A DNA stretch of 64,000 bases from an uncultured Christensenella sp. (lineage in GTDB: Bacteria > Bacillota > Clostridia > Christensenellales > Borkfalkiaceae), in the NCBI GenBank assembly GCA_910578145.1, contig CAJTPJ010000006.1:9116-73115 (forward strand), in the 5' to 3' direction. Within the stretch, counting starts at the first letter, position 1, and each line of letters starts with the position of its first letter. A model generated the notes under the pieces. The model worked only from the letters and a program-made list of their open reading frames with translations. It had not been told where the DNA came from and did not search any database. Positions 16,990 to 25,824 of this stretch are shown here, piece after piece. The position numbers and the translations under genes were made by a program.

Positions 16990-19900
16990 ATGGGTCTTAT
17001 AAAGTATATCCTCGGTTCGGATTCGAGGAGCGCGCTTAAAAAACTTAACAAACTTGCCAATAAGGTTGAAGAACTTGACGGTAAATACGCGGCGATGTCC
17101 GACGCGGAACTTAAAGACCAGACTCGCATTTTAAAAGAACGCCTTGCGGCGGGGGAAACGCTTGACGATATTATGTTCGACGCGTTTGCCGCATTCAGGG
17201 AAGCGAGCTGGCGCGTACTCGGTATGAAGCACTTCCACGTACAGATTGTGGGCGGTATATGTTTGCATCAGGGGCGTATTGCCGAAATGAAAACGGGCGA
17301 AGGTAAAACTTTGGTTTCCACGCTGCCCGCTTATCTCAACGCGCTGTCCGGCAAGGGCGTGCATATAGTAACCGTAAACGATTACCTTGCAAAGCGCGAC
17401 GCCGAGTGGATGGGTAAAGTCCATAAATTTATGGGGCTTACCGTGGGCGTGGTAGTGCCGGGTATGGACGACGCGGACAAGCAAAAATCCTATAAGTGCG
17501 ATATCATTTACGCAACCAACAACGAACTCGGATTCGATTACTTGCGCGACAATCTTAAAACTTCCATTCCGCAAATGGTTCAGCGCGAGCTTAACTATTG
17601 CATAATAGACGAAGTTGACTCTATTTTAATAGACGAAGCGAGAACGCCGTTAATCATTTCGGGCAAAGGCGGCGAAAGCAGTAAACTTTACGAGGACGTG
17701 GATAAGTTCGTACGCACTCTTAAAGGCGGATTTGACGACGATAAAAAGGACGCGGAAAAGCGCGCTCCTTCCAAAAAGAAAAAGGACCTTTCCGAAGCGG
17801 AGCAGGCTGCGCAGGACAACCTTACGGCAATTCTCGAAGAAATGGAAAATTGGGATTACGTTATCGACCGCAAGGATAAATCGGTTACCATAACCGAAAA
17901 GGGCGCGGAGAAAGCCGAACGCTTTTTCAATATCAAAAACCTCGGCGATATAGAAAACGCCGACTTAAACCACCATATCCAGCAGGCGTTGAAAGCGCAC
18001 GAGCTTTTCCATAACGGCGAGGAATATATAGTTTCGCCCGACGGTGAAATTCTTATCGTAGACGAATTTACGGGGCGCGTATTAAACGGCAGAAGATATT
18101 CCGACGGACTTCATCAGGCGATAGAAGCCAAGGAAAAAGTTAAGGTTAAGGACGAAAACAAGACCCACGCAACCGTAACTTTCCAAAATTATTTCCGCCT
18201 TTACAAAAAACTTGCGGGTATGACGGGTACGGCTATGACCGAAGAGGATGAGTTTAGAACTATTTACTCGCTTGACGTTGTGCCCATTCCCACCAACCGC
18301 CCCGTGCAGAGAATAGACTATTCGGATATGATTTATTCTACGGTAGAGGGCAAAAAGAAGGCAATCGTAAACGAAGTTATAGAGCGCCACGCCAAGGGGC
18401 AACCCGTGCTTATAGGTACGGTTACCGTTGAAAAATCGGAAGAAATTTCAAGGTTGCTTAGAAGAAACGGCATAAAACACAACATCTTAAACGCGAAAAA
18501 CCACGAGCGCGAAGCAGAAATAGTAGCGCAGGCGGGCAGACTTAACGCCGTTACCATAGCAACCAATATGGCGGGCCGCGGAACGGATATTTTGCTTGGC
18601 GGCAACCCCGAATACCTTTCCAAAAAGCGTATGCGCGAGGAGGGTTACGACCACGAAATGGTGGAAGTGGCTATATCTTATGCGGACAGAGAGTTTACCG
18701 AAGAGGAGCAGAAAGCGCGGGCGCGTTACGCCGAACTTTACGCAGGTTATAAAAAGGAAACCGATGCGGAAAAGCAGGAAGTTATTGCGGCGGGCGGACT
18801 TTGCATTTTGGGTACCGAGCGCCACGAATCGCGCCGTATCGATAACCAGCTTCGCGGACGTTCCGGCCGTCAGGGCGACCCCGGCGCATCCGTGTTCTTC
18901 ATTTCGCTTGAAGACGATTTGGCAAAGAGATTCGGCGGCGAGCGTATGAAACAGCTTTACACCGTTTTCAAAATAGACGAGGACCAGTGTTTGCAGTCTA
19001 AAATGCTTACGCGCAGTATCGAAAACGCGCAAAAGGCTATCGAGGGCAGAAACTTCGGCATAAGAAAGCACACGTTGCAATACGACGAAGTTATGAACGA
19101 ACAGCGTAAAACCATTTACGGCGAAAGACTTAACGTTTTAAAGGGCGCGGACGTTCACGAGCAGATGCTTAAATATATCCCCGATTATATCGCAAAAGTC
19201 GTGGGCGAGGCGGTTAATACCGAGGCAATGCCCGAAAAGTGGGACGAAGACGCTTTAAACGAGGCGCTTCGCCAGCGCGTTTATCCCGACGAGTGCAATT
19301 TTACCGTTACGCGGGAAATGCTTGAACGCTGGGATTACGAGCACGCTATAAATAAAATTTCCAAGGAAGTTATTAATTCCTACGAGCAAAAAATATTAAA
19401 CATTTCCGAAATGACGGACGGGCAGGTGGACTATCACCAGGTAGAGCGCAACGAACTTTTGCGCAGCGTAGATAAAAATTGGATTGACCACATCGACGCT
19501 ATGGACCAGCTTAGAAAGGGCATTGGTTTGCGCGGTTACGCCCAGCAAGACCCCGTAATATCCTACAAACAAGAGGGTTACGAGATGTTTGAGGAGATGA
19601 TTGACCGTATTCAAACTACCACCATTTCAAGGCTGTTAAAGGGCAGAATCGTGCGCGTTCAGCAAAACGCGCCCCAGCAGCGCCCCAACAATATAACGCC
19701 TGAAATGATGGCTAAGGCGCGCGAGGTTATGCAACGCCGCATAAAGGAACATTTAGAGCGCGAAGCCGCGGCAAAGGCGTTAAACGGTGAAAAGGGCGAA
19801 GCTCCCGCTAACGCCGAAAGCGCGCAACCCGCGCCTGCCGAAGCTGAAAACGAGAGCAATACCGCTACGGAAAAGCCCGCTAAAAACGGCTCGGGCGAAG

Positions 19901-20064
19901 GACCCGTAATCGGCGACGCGCCGCAAGCGCCCACTGCGCTTATGACTAATATCGGCGGCAAGCAGTTGCCCAAAGTCGCGCCCAAATCGGCTAAAGTCGG
20001 CAGGAACGACCCTTGCCCTTGCGGAAGCGGCAAGAAATACAAAAACTGTTGCGGTAAGGTGTAA
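16990..20064 (+). CDS. secA: Preprotein translocase ATPase SecA
   Basis: SecA drives Sec-dependent export through SecYEG. 1024 residues, long for a Firmicute (B. subtilis is about 840). The extra length lies mainly in a charged insert (about residues 240-275, KKDAEKRAPSKKKKDLSEAE) and in an Ala/Glu/Pro-rich linker (about 935-1000) before the zinc tail. Walker A MKTGEGKT lies near 99-106, DEVDSILIDEARTPL is the DEAD region, and the C-terminal NDPCPCGSGKKYKNCCG is the zinc-binding SecB/ribosome-contact motif. prfB begins 6 bp downstream, the common secA-prfB pair. Confidence 0.97.
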   Translation: MGLIKYILGSDSRSALKKLNKLANKVEELDGKYAAMSDAELKDQTRILKERLAAGETLDDIMFDAFAAFREASWRVLGMKHFHVQIVGGICLHQGRIAEMKTGEGKTLVSTLPAYLNALSGKGVHIVTVNDYLAKRDAEWMGKVHKFMGLTVGVVVPGMDDADKQKSYKCDIIYATNNELGFDYLRDNLKTSIPQMVQRELNYCIIDEVDSILIDEARTPLIISGKGGESSKLYEDVDKFVRTLKGGFDDDKKDAEKRAPSKKKKDLSEAEQAAQDNLTAILEEMENWDYVIDRKDKSVTITEKGAEKAERFFNIKNLGDIENADLNHHIQQALKAHELFHNGEEYIVSPDGEILIVDEFTGRVLNGRRYSDGLHQAIEAKEKVKVKDENKTHATVTFQNYFRLYKKLAGMTGTAMTEEDEFRTIYSLDVVPIPTNRPVQRIDYSDMIYSTVEGKKKAIVNEVIERHAKGQPVLIGTVTVEKSEEISRLLRRNGIKHNILNAKNHEREAEIVAQAGRLNAVTIATNMAGRGTDILLGGNPEYLSKKRMREEGYDHEMVEVAISYADREFTEEEQKARARYAELYAGYKKETDAEKQEVIAAGGLCILGTERHESRRIDNQLRGRSGRQGDPGASVFFISLEDDLAKRFGGERMKQLYTVFKIDEDQCLQSKMLTRSIENAQKAIEGRNFGIRKHTLQYDEVMNEQRKTIYGERLNVLKGADVHEQMLKYIPDYIAKVVGEAVNTEAMPEKWDEDALNEALRQRVYPDECNFTVTREMLERWDYEHAINKISKEVINSYEQKILNISEMTDGQVDYHQVERNELLRSVDKNWIDHIDAMDQLRKGIGLRGYAQQDPVISYKQEGYEMFEEMIDRIQTTTISRLLKGRIVRVQQNAPQQRPNNITPEMMAKAREVMQRRIKEHLEREAAAKALNGEKGEAPANAESAQPAPAEAENESNTATEKPAKNGSGEGPVIGDAPQAPTALMTNIGGKQLPKVAPKSAKVGRNDPCPCGSGKKYKNCCGKV

Positions 20065-20070
20065 AACGCA

Positions 20071-21171
20071 ATGTTTAAGGCGGACGATTACAGATTAAAA
20101 CTAAAAGCGCTTTCGGACACGCTTGCAGAGGCAAAGTACGCGCTGGATATAGATAATCTCGGCGCGCGCCTTGCCGCGCTTAAAACCGAGCAAGAAAATC
20201 CGGAAGTTTGGCAGGACCTTGAAAAGTCCAAAAAGATAGGCAGGGAAATTTCCGCAACCGAAAACAAAATAAATTCCTATAAAAAGGGCGAAAACGCGCT
20301 GGCGGACGCATACGCGTTTATAGATTTAATAGAGGAAGCCGACGACGAAAGCCTTATACCCGAGCTTGAGGGAATGCTTTCCACCGCCGAGCAGGATATT
20401 GAAAATATGCGCATACGCGCACTTTTGCGCGGCAAGTACGACGCAAACAACGCAATTTTAAACCTGCATTCCGGCGCGGGCGGCACCGAGGCGTGCGATT
20501 GGACGTCAATGCTTTACAGAATGTACTGCCGCTACTGCGAACAGCAGGGGTTTAAAGTTACCGAGCTGGATTTTGAAGACGGCGACGAAGCGGGGCTTAA
20601 ATCGGTTTCTTTCAAGGTTGACGGTGAAAACGCCTACGGCTTTTTAAAGGCGGAAAAGGGCGTGCACAGGCTTGTGCGCATATCCCCTTTCGACAGCAAC
20701 AAACGCCGCCACACCTCGTTTGCTTCGCTTGAAGTTATGCCGGAGGTTGACGACGACAACTCCGTGGAGATTAAGGACGAGGATATACGCATAGACGTAT
20801 ACCGTGCGTCGGGTGCGGGCGGGCAAAAGGTAAACAAAACCGAAACCGCAATCCGTATTACCCACTTTCCCACGGGCATAGTAGTTACTTGCCAAAACGA
20901 AAGAAGCCAGCTACAAAACAAGGCTATGGCTTTCGAGTATTTGCGCGCGAAACTCGTCGAGCGGCAGATTGCCGAGCGCGAGGCAGCCGACGCCGAGTTA
21001 AAGGGCGAAATAAAGAAAATAGAATGGGGCAGTCAAATCCGCTCGTACGTTTTCTGCCCTTATACCCTCGTAAAAGACCACCGCACGGGCTTTGAAAACA
21101 CAAACGTTCAAGGCGTTATGGACGGGGATATACAGGGATTTATTATCGACTATCTTAAAAAGACGGTATAA
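20071..21171 (+). CDS. prfB: Peptide chain release factor 2
   Basis: RF2 releases finished proteins at UGA and UAA. 366 residues. The stop-codon reading motif SPF is Ser205-Pro206-Phe207, which identifies RF2 rather than RF1, and the catalytic GGQ is 250-252. The frame runs without break from ATG, so the UGA-dependent programmed +1 frameshift that autoregulates prfB in many bacteria is absent. Start 6 bp after secA; likely co-transcribed. Confidence 0.95.
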   Translation: MFKADDYRLKLKALSDTLAEAKYALDIDNLGARLAALKTEQENPEVWQDLEKSKKIGREISATENKINSYKKGENALADAYAFIDLIEEADDESLIPELEGMLSTAEQDIENMRIRALLRGKYDANNAILNLHSGAGGTEACDWTSMLYRMYCRYCEQQGFKVTELDFEDGDEAGLKSVSFKVDGENAYGFLKAEKGVHRLVRISPFDSNKRRHTSFASLEVMPEVDDDNSVEIKDEDIRIDVYRASGAGGQKVNKTETAIRITHFPTGIVVTCQNERSQLQNKAMAFEYLRAKLVERQIAEREAADAELKGEIKKIEWGSQIRSYVFCPYTLVKDHRTGFENTNVQGVMDGDIQGFIIDYLKKTV

Positions 21172-21177
21172 CGCCGT

Positions 21178-21217
21178 TTACTACGCCCGCCGCTTGTTTT
21201 TGCGGCGGGCGTAGTAA
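21178..21217. other. Perfect 16-bp GC-rich hairpin between prfB and tsaD
   Basis: The arms 21178-21193 and 21202-21217 are fully complementary (TTACTACGCCCGCCGC) with an 8-nt loop. Neither strand has the T tract of a normal terminator, and it ends 12 bp before the tsaD start. It may be a transcript-stabilising or processing hairpin, or a factor-aided terminator. Confidence 0.6.
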
Positions 21218-21229
21218 GAAAAAAATATT

Positions 21230-22267
21230 ATGTACGATAAATCGACTTTTAAAATAAAAAGCGAGCCCGTAATACTCGGGCTTGAATCAAGTTGCGACGA
21301 AACCGCGGCGGCGGTTATAAAGGGCAGAAAGCTGTTGTCAAGCAAAATAATATCCTCTGCAACCGAGCAGGCTAAATTCGGCGGAGTCGTGCCGGAGATA
21401 GCTTCGCGGGCGCATACCGAAGCCGTGGACGATGTCGTTAAACAGGCTGTGGACGCGGCGGGCATAGCTTTAAAGGATATCGACGCGGTGGCGGTAACTT
21501 ACGGCGCGGGGCTTTTGGGCGCGCTTTTGGTTGGGCTGTCTTTTGCAAAATCGCTTGCGTTTACGCTGGGCGTGCCGCTAATTGCGGTAAACCATATCCG
21601 CGGTCACTTGGCGGCGGCGTATTTGGTGGACGAAACTCTTAAACCGCCCTTTATCAGTTTACTTGCAAGCGGCGGGCATACCGCCGTTTTACACGTTAAA
21701 AATTATACGCAGTTCGACGTTTTGGGCTCTACCTGCGACGACGCCGCGGGCGAGGCGTTTGATAAGGTCGCGCGCGTTTTAGGGTTGGAATACCCCGGCG
21801 GCGTTAACGTGGAAAGGCTTGCTCAGTGCGGCGAAAACGACGTTCCGTTGCCTAAATGCACGGTAAAAAATTCGCAAACGCTGCAATTTTCGTACAGCGG
21901 TTTAAAAACTGCGGTTATTAATTATTGTCACACCGCACGGCAAAAAGGTGCGGAAGTAGTTAAAGAGAACGTGGCTTGCTCCTTTCAGCACGCGGCGGTG
22001 GATTCGCTGGTTAAAAAAACCGTTGAATGCGCGGTTGAACGCGGCGTAAAAATTGTTACCGCGGGCGGCGGGGTTATTGCTAACGGATATTTAAGGCAAA
22101 CGTTGCAAGAGGAGTGCGCAAAGCACGGTTTAAAATTAATATTGCCGGAAAAGAAATTTTGCACCGACAACGCGGCAATGATTGCCTCCGAAGGGCTTAT
22201 ACAATATTTAAACGGCAACTTTGCAGATTTAAATTTAAACGCCAAGGCGCAAATTCCATTAGCATAA
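21230..22267 (+). CDS. tsaD: tRNA N6-adenosine threonylcarbamoyltransferase subunit TsaD
   Basis: TsaD transfers the threonylcarbamoyl group to A37 of ANN-reading tRNAs together with TsaB and TsaE (not in this window). 345 residues. The ASKHA fold is shown by GLESSCDETAAAV, the metal-binding His122 and His126 in HIRGHLAAAY, and LASGGHTAV. The Asp of the third metal site lies in TDNAAMIA. MtaB, which further modifies this base, is encoded at 61995-63224. Confidence 0.96.
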   Translation: MYDKSTFKIKSEPVILGLESSCDETAAAVIKGRKLLSSKIISSATEQAKFGGVVPEIASRAHTEAVDDVVKQAVDAAGIALKDIDAVAVTYGAGLLGALLVGLSFAKSLAFTLGVPLIAVNHIRGHLAAAYLVDETLKPPFISLLASGGHTAVLHVKNYTQFDVLGSTCDDAAGEAFDKVARVLGLEYPGGVNVERLAQCGENDVPLPKCTVKNSQTLQFSYSGLKTAVINYCHTARQKGAEVVKENVACSFQHAAVDSLVKKTVECAVERGVKIVTAGGGVIANGYLRQTLQEECAKHGLKLILPEKKFCTDNAAMIASEGLIQYLNGNFADLNLNAKAQIPLA

Positions 22268-22347
22268 CGCAAATTTTCAGGTAATAACAACGCTTGCAGG
22301 GAAAGCGTTTAACGGTTTTACAAGGGCGCGCCTCATAATTAAAATTG

Positions 22348-22376
22348 TTGCAAATCGCGCTGGCGTGTGGTATAAT
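22348..22376 (+). promoter_or_regulatory. ileS promoter
   Basis: TTGCAA (22348-22353), 17 bp, TATAAT (22371-22376), 30 bp before ileS. The leader is too short for a T-box element. Confidence 0.8.
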
Positions 22377-22405
22377 TAAGCGAATAAAAAGTTTAGGTAA
22401 AAAGT

Positions 22406-25400
22406 ATGTACAGGAAAGTTGACACTTCGTTAAATTTTATAGAACGCGAAAAGGAAGTTATAGATTTTTGGAAAGAGAACGGCGTTTTTGAAAAGTCAAT
22501 CGGCAAAAACGAGGGCGGAGAAGAATTTTCTTTCTACGACGGACCTCCCACGGCTAACGGAAAACCGCACGTGGGGCATATTTTAACGCGCGTTATGAAA
22601 GATTTAATACCGCGCTACCAATCTATGAAAGGCAAGCACGTTTTGCGTAAGGCGGGCTGGGATACCCACGGCTTACCCGTAGAGCTGGAAGTTGAAAAAC
22701 TTTTGGGGCTTGACGGCAAACCTCAGATAGAAAGTTACGGTATAGAGCCGTTTATAAAGCAGTGCAAGCAGTCCGTGTGGAAATACAAGGGCGAATGGGA
22801 AAAAATGTCCGACCGCGTGGGGTATTGGGTGGATATGGACAACCCTTACGTCACCTACGACGATAAGTATATCGAATCGGAGTGGTGGGCGCTTAAAAAA
22901 ATGCACGAAAAAGGACTTTTGTACAAGGGGCACAAAATAGTGCCCTACTGCCCGCGTTGCGGCACGGCGCTTTCCTCGCACGAGGTTGCGCAGGGCTACA
23001 AGCAGGTAAAGGAAAATTCCGCAATAGCCCGCTTTAAAGTCGTGGGCGAAAAAGATACGTATATCTTGGCGTGGACTACGACCCCTTGGACGTTGCCTTC
23101 AAACGTGGCTTTGTGTATGAACCCCGACGAGCCGTACGTAAAAATACAGGCGGACGGCTCTAAGTATATATTGGCGGAAGCGTTGGTTTCAAAATTTTTC
23201 GATGAATACGAAGTTTTGGACAAAAAGTCCGGCAAGGAGTGGGAGCGCCTTGAATATCAGCCGCTTTTCCCCGAAACTTCGGCTGAAATTAAGCGTATTT
23301 CACCCGCCGCCGCGCCTTTGAAAGCGCATTACGTCGTTTGCGACGGTTACGTTACTATGGGCGACGGCACCGGCGTAGTGCATATTGCGCCCGCGTTCGG
23401 CGAGGACGACTATAAAGTAGGTAAAAAGTACGGCTTGCCCGTGGTTCAGCTTGTAAACGAGCGCGGCTGTTTTGACGAAAGGTTTAATTCTTTAAACGGC
23501 GTTTTCGCTAAAAAAGCCGATAAATCCATAATCGACAGGCTGGAAGCCGAAGGGCTTTTGTTTAAAGTTTTACCCTACGAGCACGACTATCCGCACTGCT
23601 GGCGTTGCGACACGCCCCTTTTGTACTATGCAAAATCAAGCTGGTTTATAGAGGTTACTAAGGTAAAGGACGATATAATCGCCGCAAACCGCTCGGTTAA
23701 TTGGATGCCCGACAACATAAAAGAGGGCAGAATGGGCAACTTCCTTGAAAATGTTATCGATTGGGGGCTTTCCCGCGACAGATATTGGGGCACCCCGTTG
23801 CCCGTTTGGGTTTGTCCTGATTGCGGCGGGATAGAAGTTATAGGCAGTAAGGCGGAACTTAAACAAAAATGCGGCATTCCCGATAGCAAGGATATTGAAT
23901 TGCACCGCCCGTACCTTGACGGACTTACGTGCAAATGCCCTAAGTGCGGCGGAAAAATGAAGCGCACGCCCGAAGTTATAGACTGCTGGTTTGACTCCGG
24001 CTCTATGCCGTTTGCGCAGTACCACTATCCGTTTGAAAACGCGGATTTGTTTGAAAAGACTTTTCCCGCGGATTTCATTTCGGAAGCGGTTGACCAAACG
24101 CGCGGCTGGTTCTATACTTTGTTGGTAATAAATACAATATTATTCGGCAAAGCGCCCTTTAAAAACTGCATAGTTTTGGGGCACGTCAACGATAAAAACG
24201 GCATTAAAATGTCTAAACACAAGGGCAACGTGGTAGACCCTTGGTCCGTTTTAGATAAGCAGGGTGCGGACGCGGTTAGGTGGTATTTCTATTCTACCAG
24301 CGCGCCGTGGTTGCCTTCGCGGTTTTCTGCGGAAACGGTTTCCGAAGCTCAGCGTAAGTATATAGGCACGCTGTGGAACACGTACGCGTTCTTCTGTCTG
24401 TACGCGGAAATCGACGGCTACAACCCGTCTAAGTTTAATTTAAAAAAATGCAAACTTTCGCTTATGGACAAGTGGATTTTGTCCAAACTCAACTCGCTTG
24501 TTAAATTTATAGACGAAAGCCTTGCAAATTACGAAATATGCGAAAGTTCGCGCGCGTTGCAGGATTTTTCAGACGTACTGTCAAATTGGTACGTGCGCCG
24601 TTGCCGCGACAGGTATTGGGGCGCGGATATGACGGACGACAAGGCGGCGGCGTACACAACGCTTTATACCGTTTTGGTTACGGTTGCAAAATTAACCGCG
24701 CCGTACACCCCGTTTATCGCCGAAATGATGTACTCAAACTTAGTACCCGAATTTTTTAAGGACCAGCCCAAGTCGGTGCATCTGTGCGCTTTCCCCGTTT
24801 CCGACCCTTCGTTTATAAATTCTGAGCTTGAAGCGGGTATGGACGAGGTGTTGCAGATAGTTATTTTAGGGCGCGCCGCGCGCAACGCGGGCAATCTTAA
24901 AAACCGTCAGCCGCTTTCTGAAATGTACGTGGTTACAGACAAAAATATAGAACTGTCTGACGAGGAAAAGGCAATAGTTTTAGACGAACTGAACGTTAAG
25001 CAGTTTAAAAAGGCTTCGGACGCGGAAAAGTTTTTAAGTTATAAATTGAAACCCCAGCTTAAAACGTTGGGTCCCAAATACGGCAAACAGCTTGGCGCAA
25101 TAACCAAATTTTTAAACGAATGCGACGCGAAAACGGTGGTTAACTCCGTAAAGGGCGGCGGCTTGTACGAAATAGAGGGGCTTGGCGTTACGCTGTTGCA
25201 GGAAGATTTGCAAATTTTCCCCGTAAGCGAGGAGGGCTTTGTTGCCGCCGAGGACAGGGGCGTTACGGTTGCGCTTAACTGCGAGCTTACCGAAGAGCTT
25301 ATTTCCGAGGGCATAGAGCGCGAGCTGGTCTCTAAAATACAGAATATGCGCAAGGAAGCGGGCTTTGAGGTTACCGACAGGATTGAGGTGTGGTACAAGG

Positions 25401-25549
25401 CTTCGGGCAGGGCGCTTGCCGTGCTTAAAGCGGGCGGATTTGCGCCCGACGTGCTTGCCGAAAAGGTTGCCGAGGGCTTGCCCGACGGGTTTACCAAAGA
25501 GCAAAACGTTAACGGCGAAACCGTTACTTTAACGCTCATAAAACGCTGA
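22406..25549 (+). CDS. ileS: Isoleucine--tRNA ligase, eukaryote-like (type 2)
   Basis: Charges tRNA-Ile. 1047 residues. Class I signatures are HVGH (55-58) and KMSKH (601-605). The KMSKHKGNVVDPW form, the length and the zinc-like CPRCG in the editing-side region (YCPRCGTALSSHE) place it in the type 2 branch, which includes the mupirocin-insensitive enzymes; that property is family knowledge, not shown here. A CP1 editing domain lies between the two signatures. No T-box precedes it. Confidence 0.95.
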   Translation: MYRKVDTSLNFIEREKEVIDFWKENGVFEKSIGKNEGGEEFSFYDGPPTANGKPHVGHILTRVMKDLIPRYQSMKGKHVLRKAGWDTHGLPVELEVEKLLGLDGKPQIESYGIEPFIKQCKQSVWKYKGEWEKMSDRVGYWVDMDNPYVTYDDKYIESEWWALKKMHEKGLLYKGHKIVPYCPRCGTALSSHEVAQGYKQVKENSAIARFKVVGEKDTYILAWTTTPWTLPSNVALCMNPDEPYVKIQADGSKYILAEALVSKFFDEYEVLDKKSGKEWERLEYQPLFPETSAEIKRISPAAAPLKAHYVVCDGYVTMGDGTGVVHIAPAFGEDDYKVGKKYGLPVVQLVNERGCFDERFNSLNGVFAKKADKSIIDRLEAEGLLFKVLPYEHDYPHCWRCDTPLLYYAKSSWFIEVTKVKDDIIAANRSVNWMPDNIKEGRMGNFLENVIDWGLSRDRYWGTPLPVWVCPDCGGIEVIGSKAELKQKCGIPDSKDIELHRPYLDGLTCKCPKCGGKMKRTPEVIDCWFDSGSMPFAQYHYPFENADLFEKTFPADFISEAVDQTRGWFYTLLVINTILFGKAPFKNCIVLGHVNDKNGIKMSKHKGNVVDPWSVLDKQGADAVRWYFYSTSAPWLPSRFSAETVSEAQRKYIGTLWNTYAFFCLYAEIDGYNPSKFNLKKCKLSLMDKWILSKLNSLVKFIDESLANYEICESSRALQDFSDVLSNWYVRRCRDRYWGADMTDDKAAAYTTLYTVLVTVAKLTAPYTPFIAEMMYSNLVPEFFKDQPKSVHLCAFPVSDPSFINSELEAGMDEVLQIVILGRAARNAGNLKNRQPLSEMYVVTDKNIELSDEEKAIVLDELNVKQFKKASDAEKFLSYKLKPQLKTLGPKYGKQLGAITKFLNECDAKTVVNSVKGGGLYEIEGLGVTLLQEDLQIFPVSEEGFVAAEDRGVTVALNCELTEELISEGIERELVSKIQNMRKEAGFEVTDRIEVWYKASGRALAVLKAGGFAPDVLAEKVAEGLPDGFTKEQNVNGETVTLTLIKR

Positions 25550-25582
25550 ATTTGTTGACTTATTTCGACATTAAAATTAAGG

Positions 25583-25614
25583 AACTCTCATAGATTAAAT
25601 CTATGAGAGTTTTT
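25583..25614 (+). terminator. Intrinsic terminator of ileS overlapping the feoA start codon
   Basis: A 13-bp perfect stem (25583-25595 with 25599-25611), 3-nt loop, then TTTTG. The feoA ATG (25603-25605) lies inside the 3' arm, and the AAGGA upstream of feoA lies just before the 5' arm. The structure can stop transcription and also hide the feoA start. Confidence 0.75.
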
Positions 25615-25824
25615 GATTTGCAAATGGGCGACGTTGCCACCGTTACTAAAATAGACCTTGCGGGAGGCGCGCGCGAAAGGTTGTACGCGCTTGGCATTAA
25701 AGAGGGCGAAAAGATAGAAATTATAAGTTTTTCGCTTTTGAAAAGCAGTGTGTTGATATCTTGCAACGCCGTGCGCGTTGGGCTTAGAAAAAGTATGGCG
25801 CAGAAAATAGAGGTGGAAGTTTGA
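25603..25824 (+). CDS. feoA: FeoA-family ferrous iron transport protein
   Basis: 73 residues, SH3-like small cytoplasmic partner of FeoB. The typical order is seen: short start, MGDVATVTKI, ARERLYALGI, EGEKIEII, VLISCNAVRVGLRKSMAQKI. The start codon lies in the 3' arm of the ileS terminator hairpin, so feoAB expression may depend on read-through or refolding. The stop overlaps the feoB TTG start (TTGA). Confidence 0.88.
   Translation: MRVFDLQMGDVATVTKIDLAGGARERLYALGIKEGEKIEIISFSLLKSSVLISCNAVRVGLRKSMAQKIEVEV

Noticed and set aside
20071..20160. Programmed frameshift in prfB
   Set aside because: The frame is continuous from ATG with no in-frame TGA and no CTT-TGA slippery site.
22268..22405. 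T-box riboswitch before ileS
   Set aside because: Only 138 bp, the promoter takes up the last 60, and no specifier loop, T-box sequence or terminator is present.
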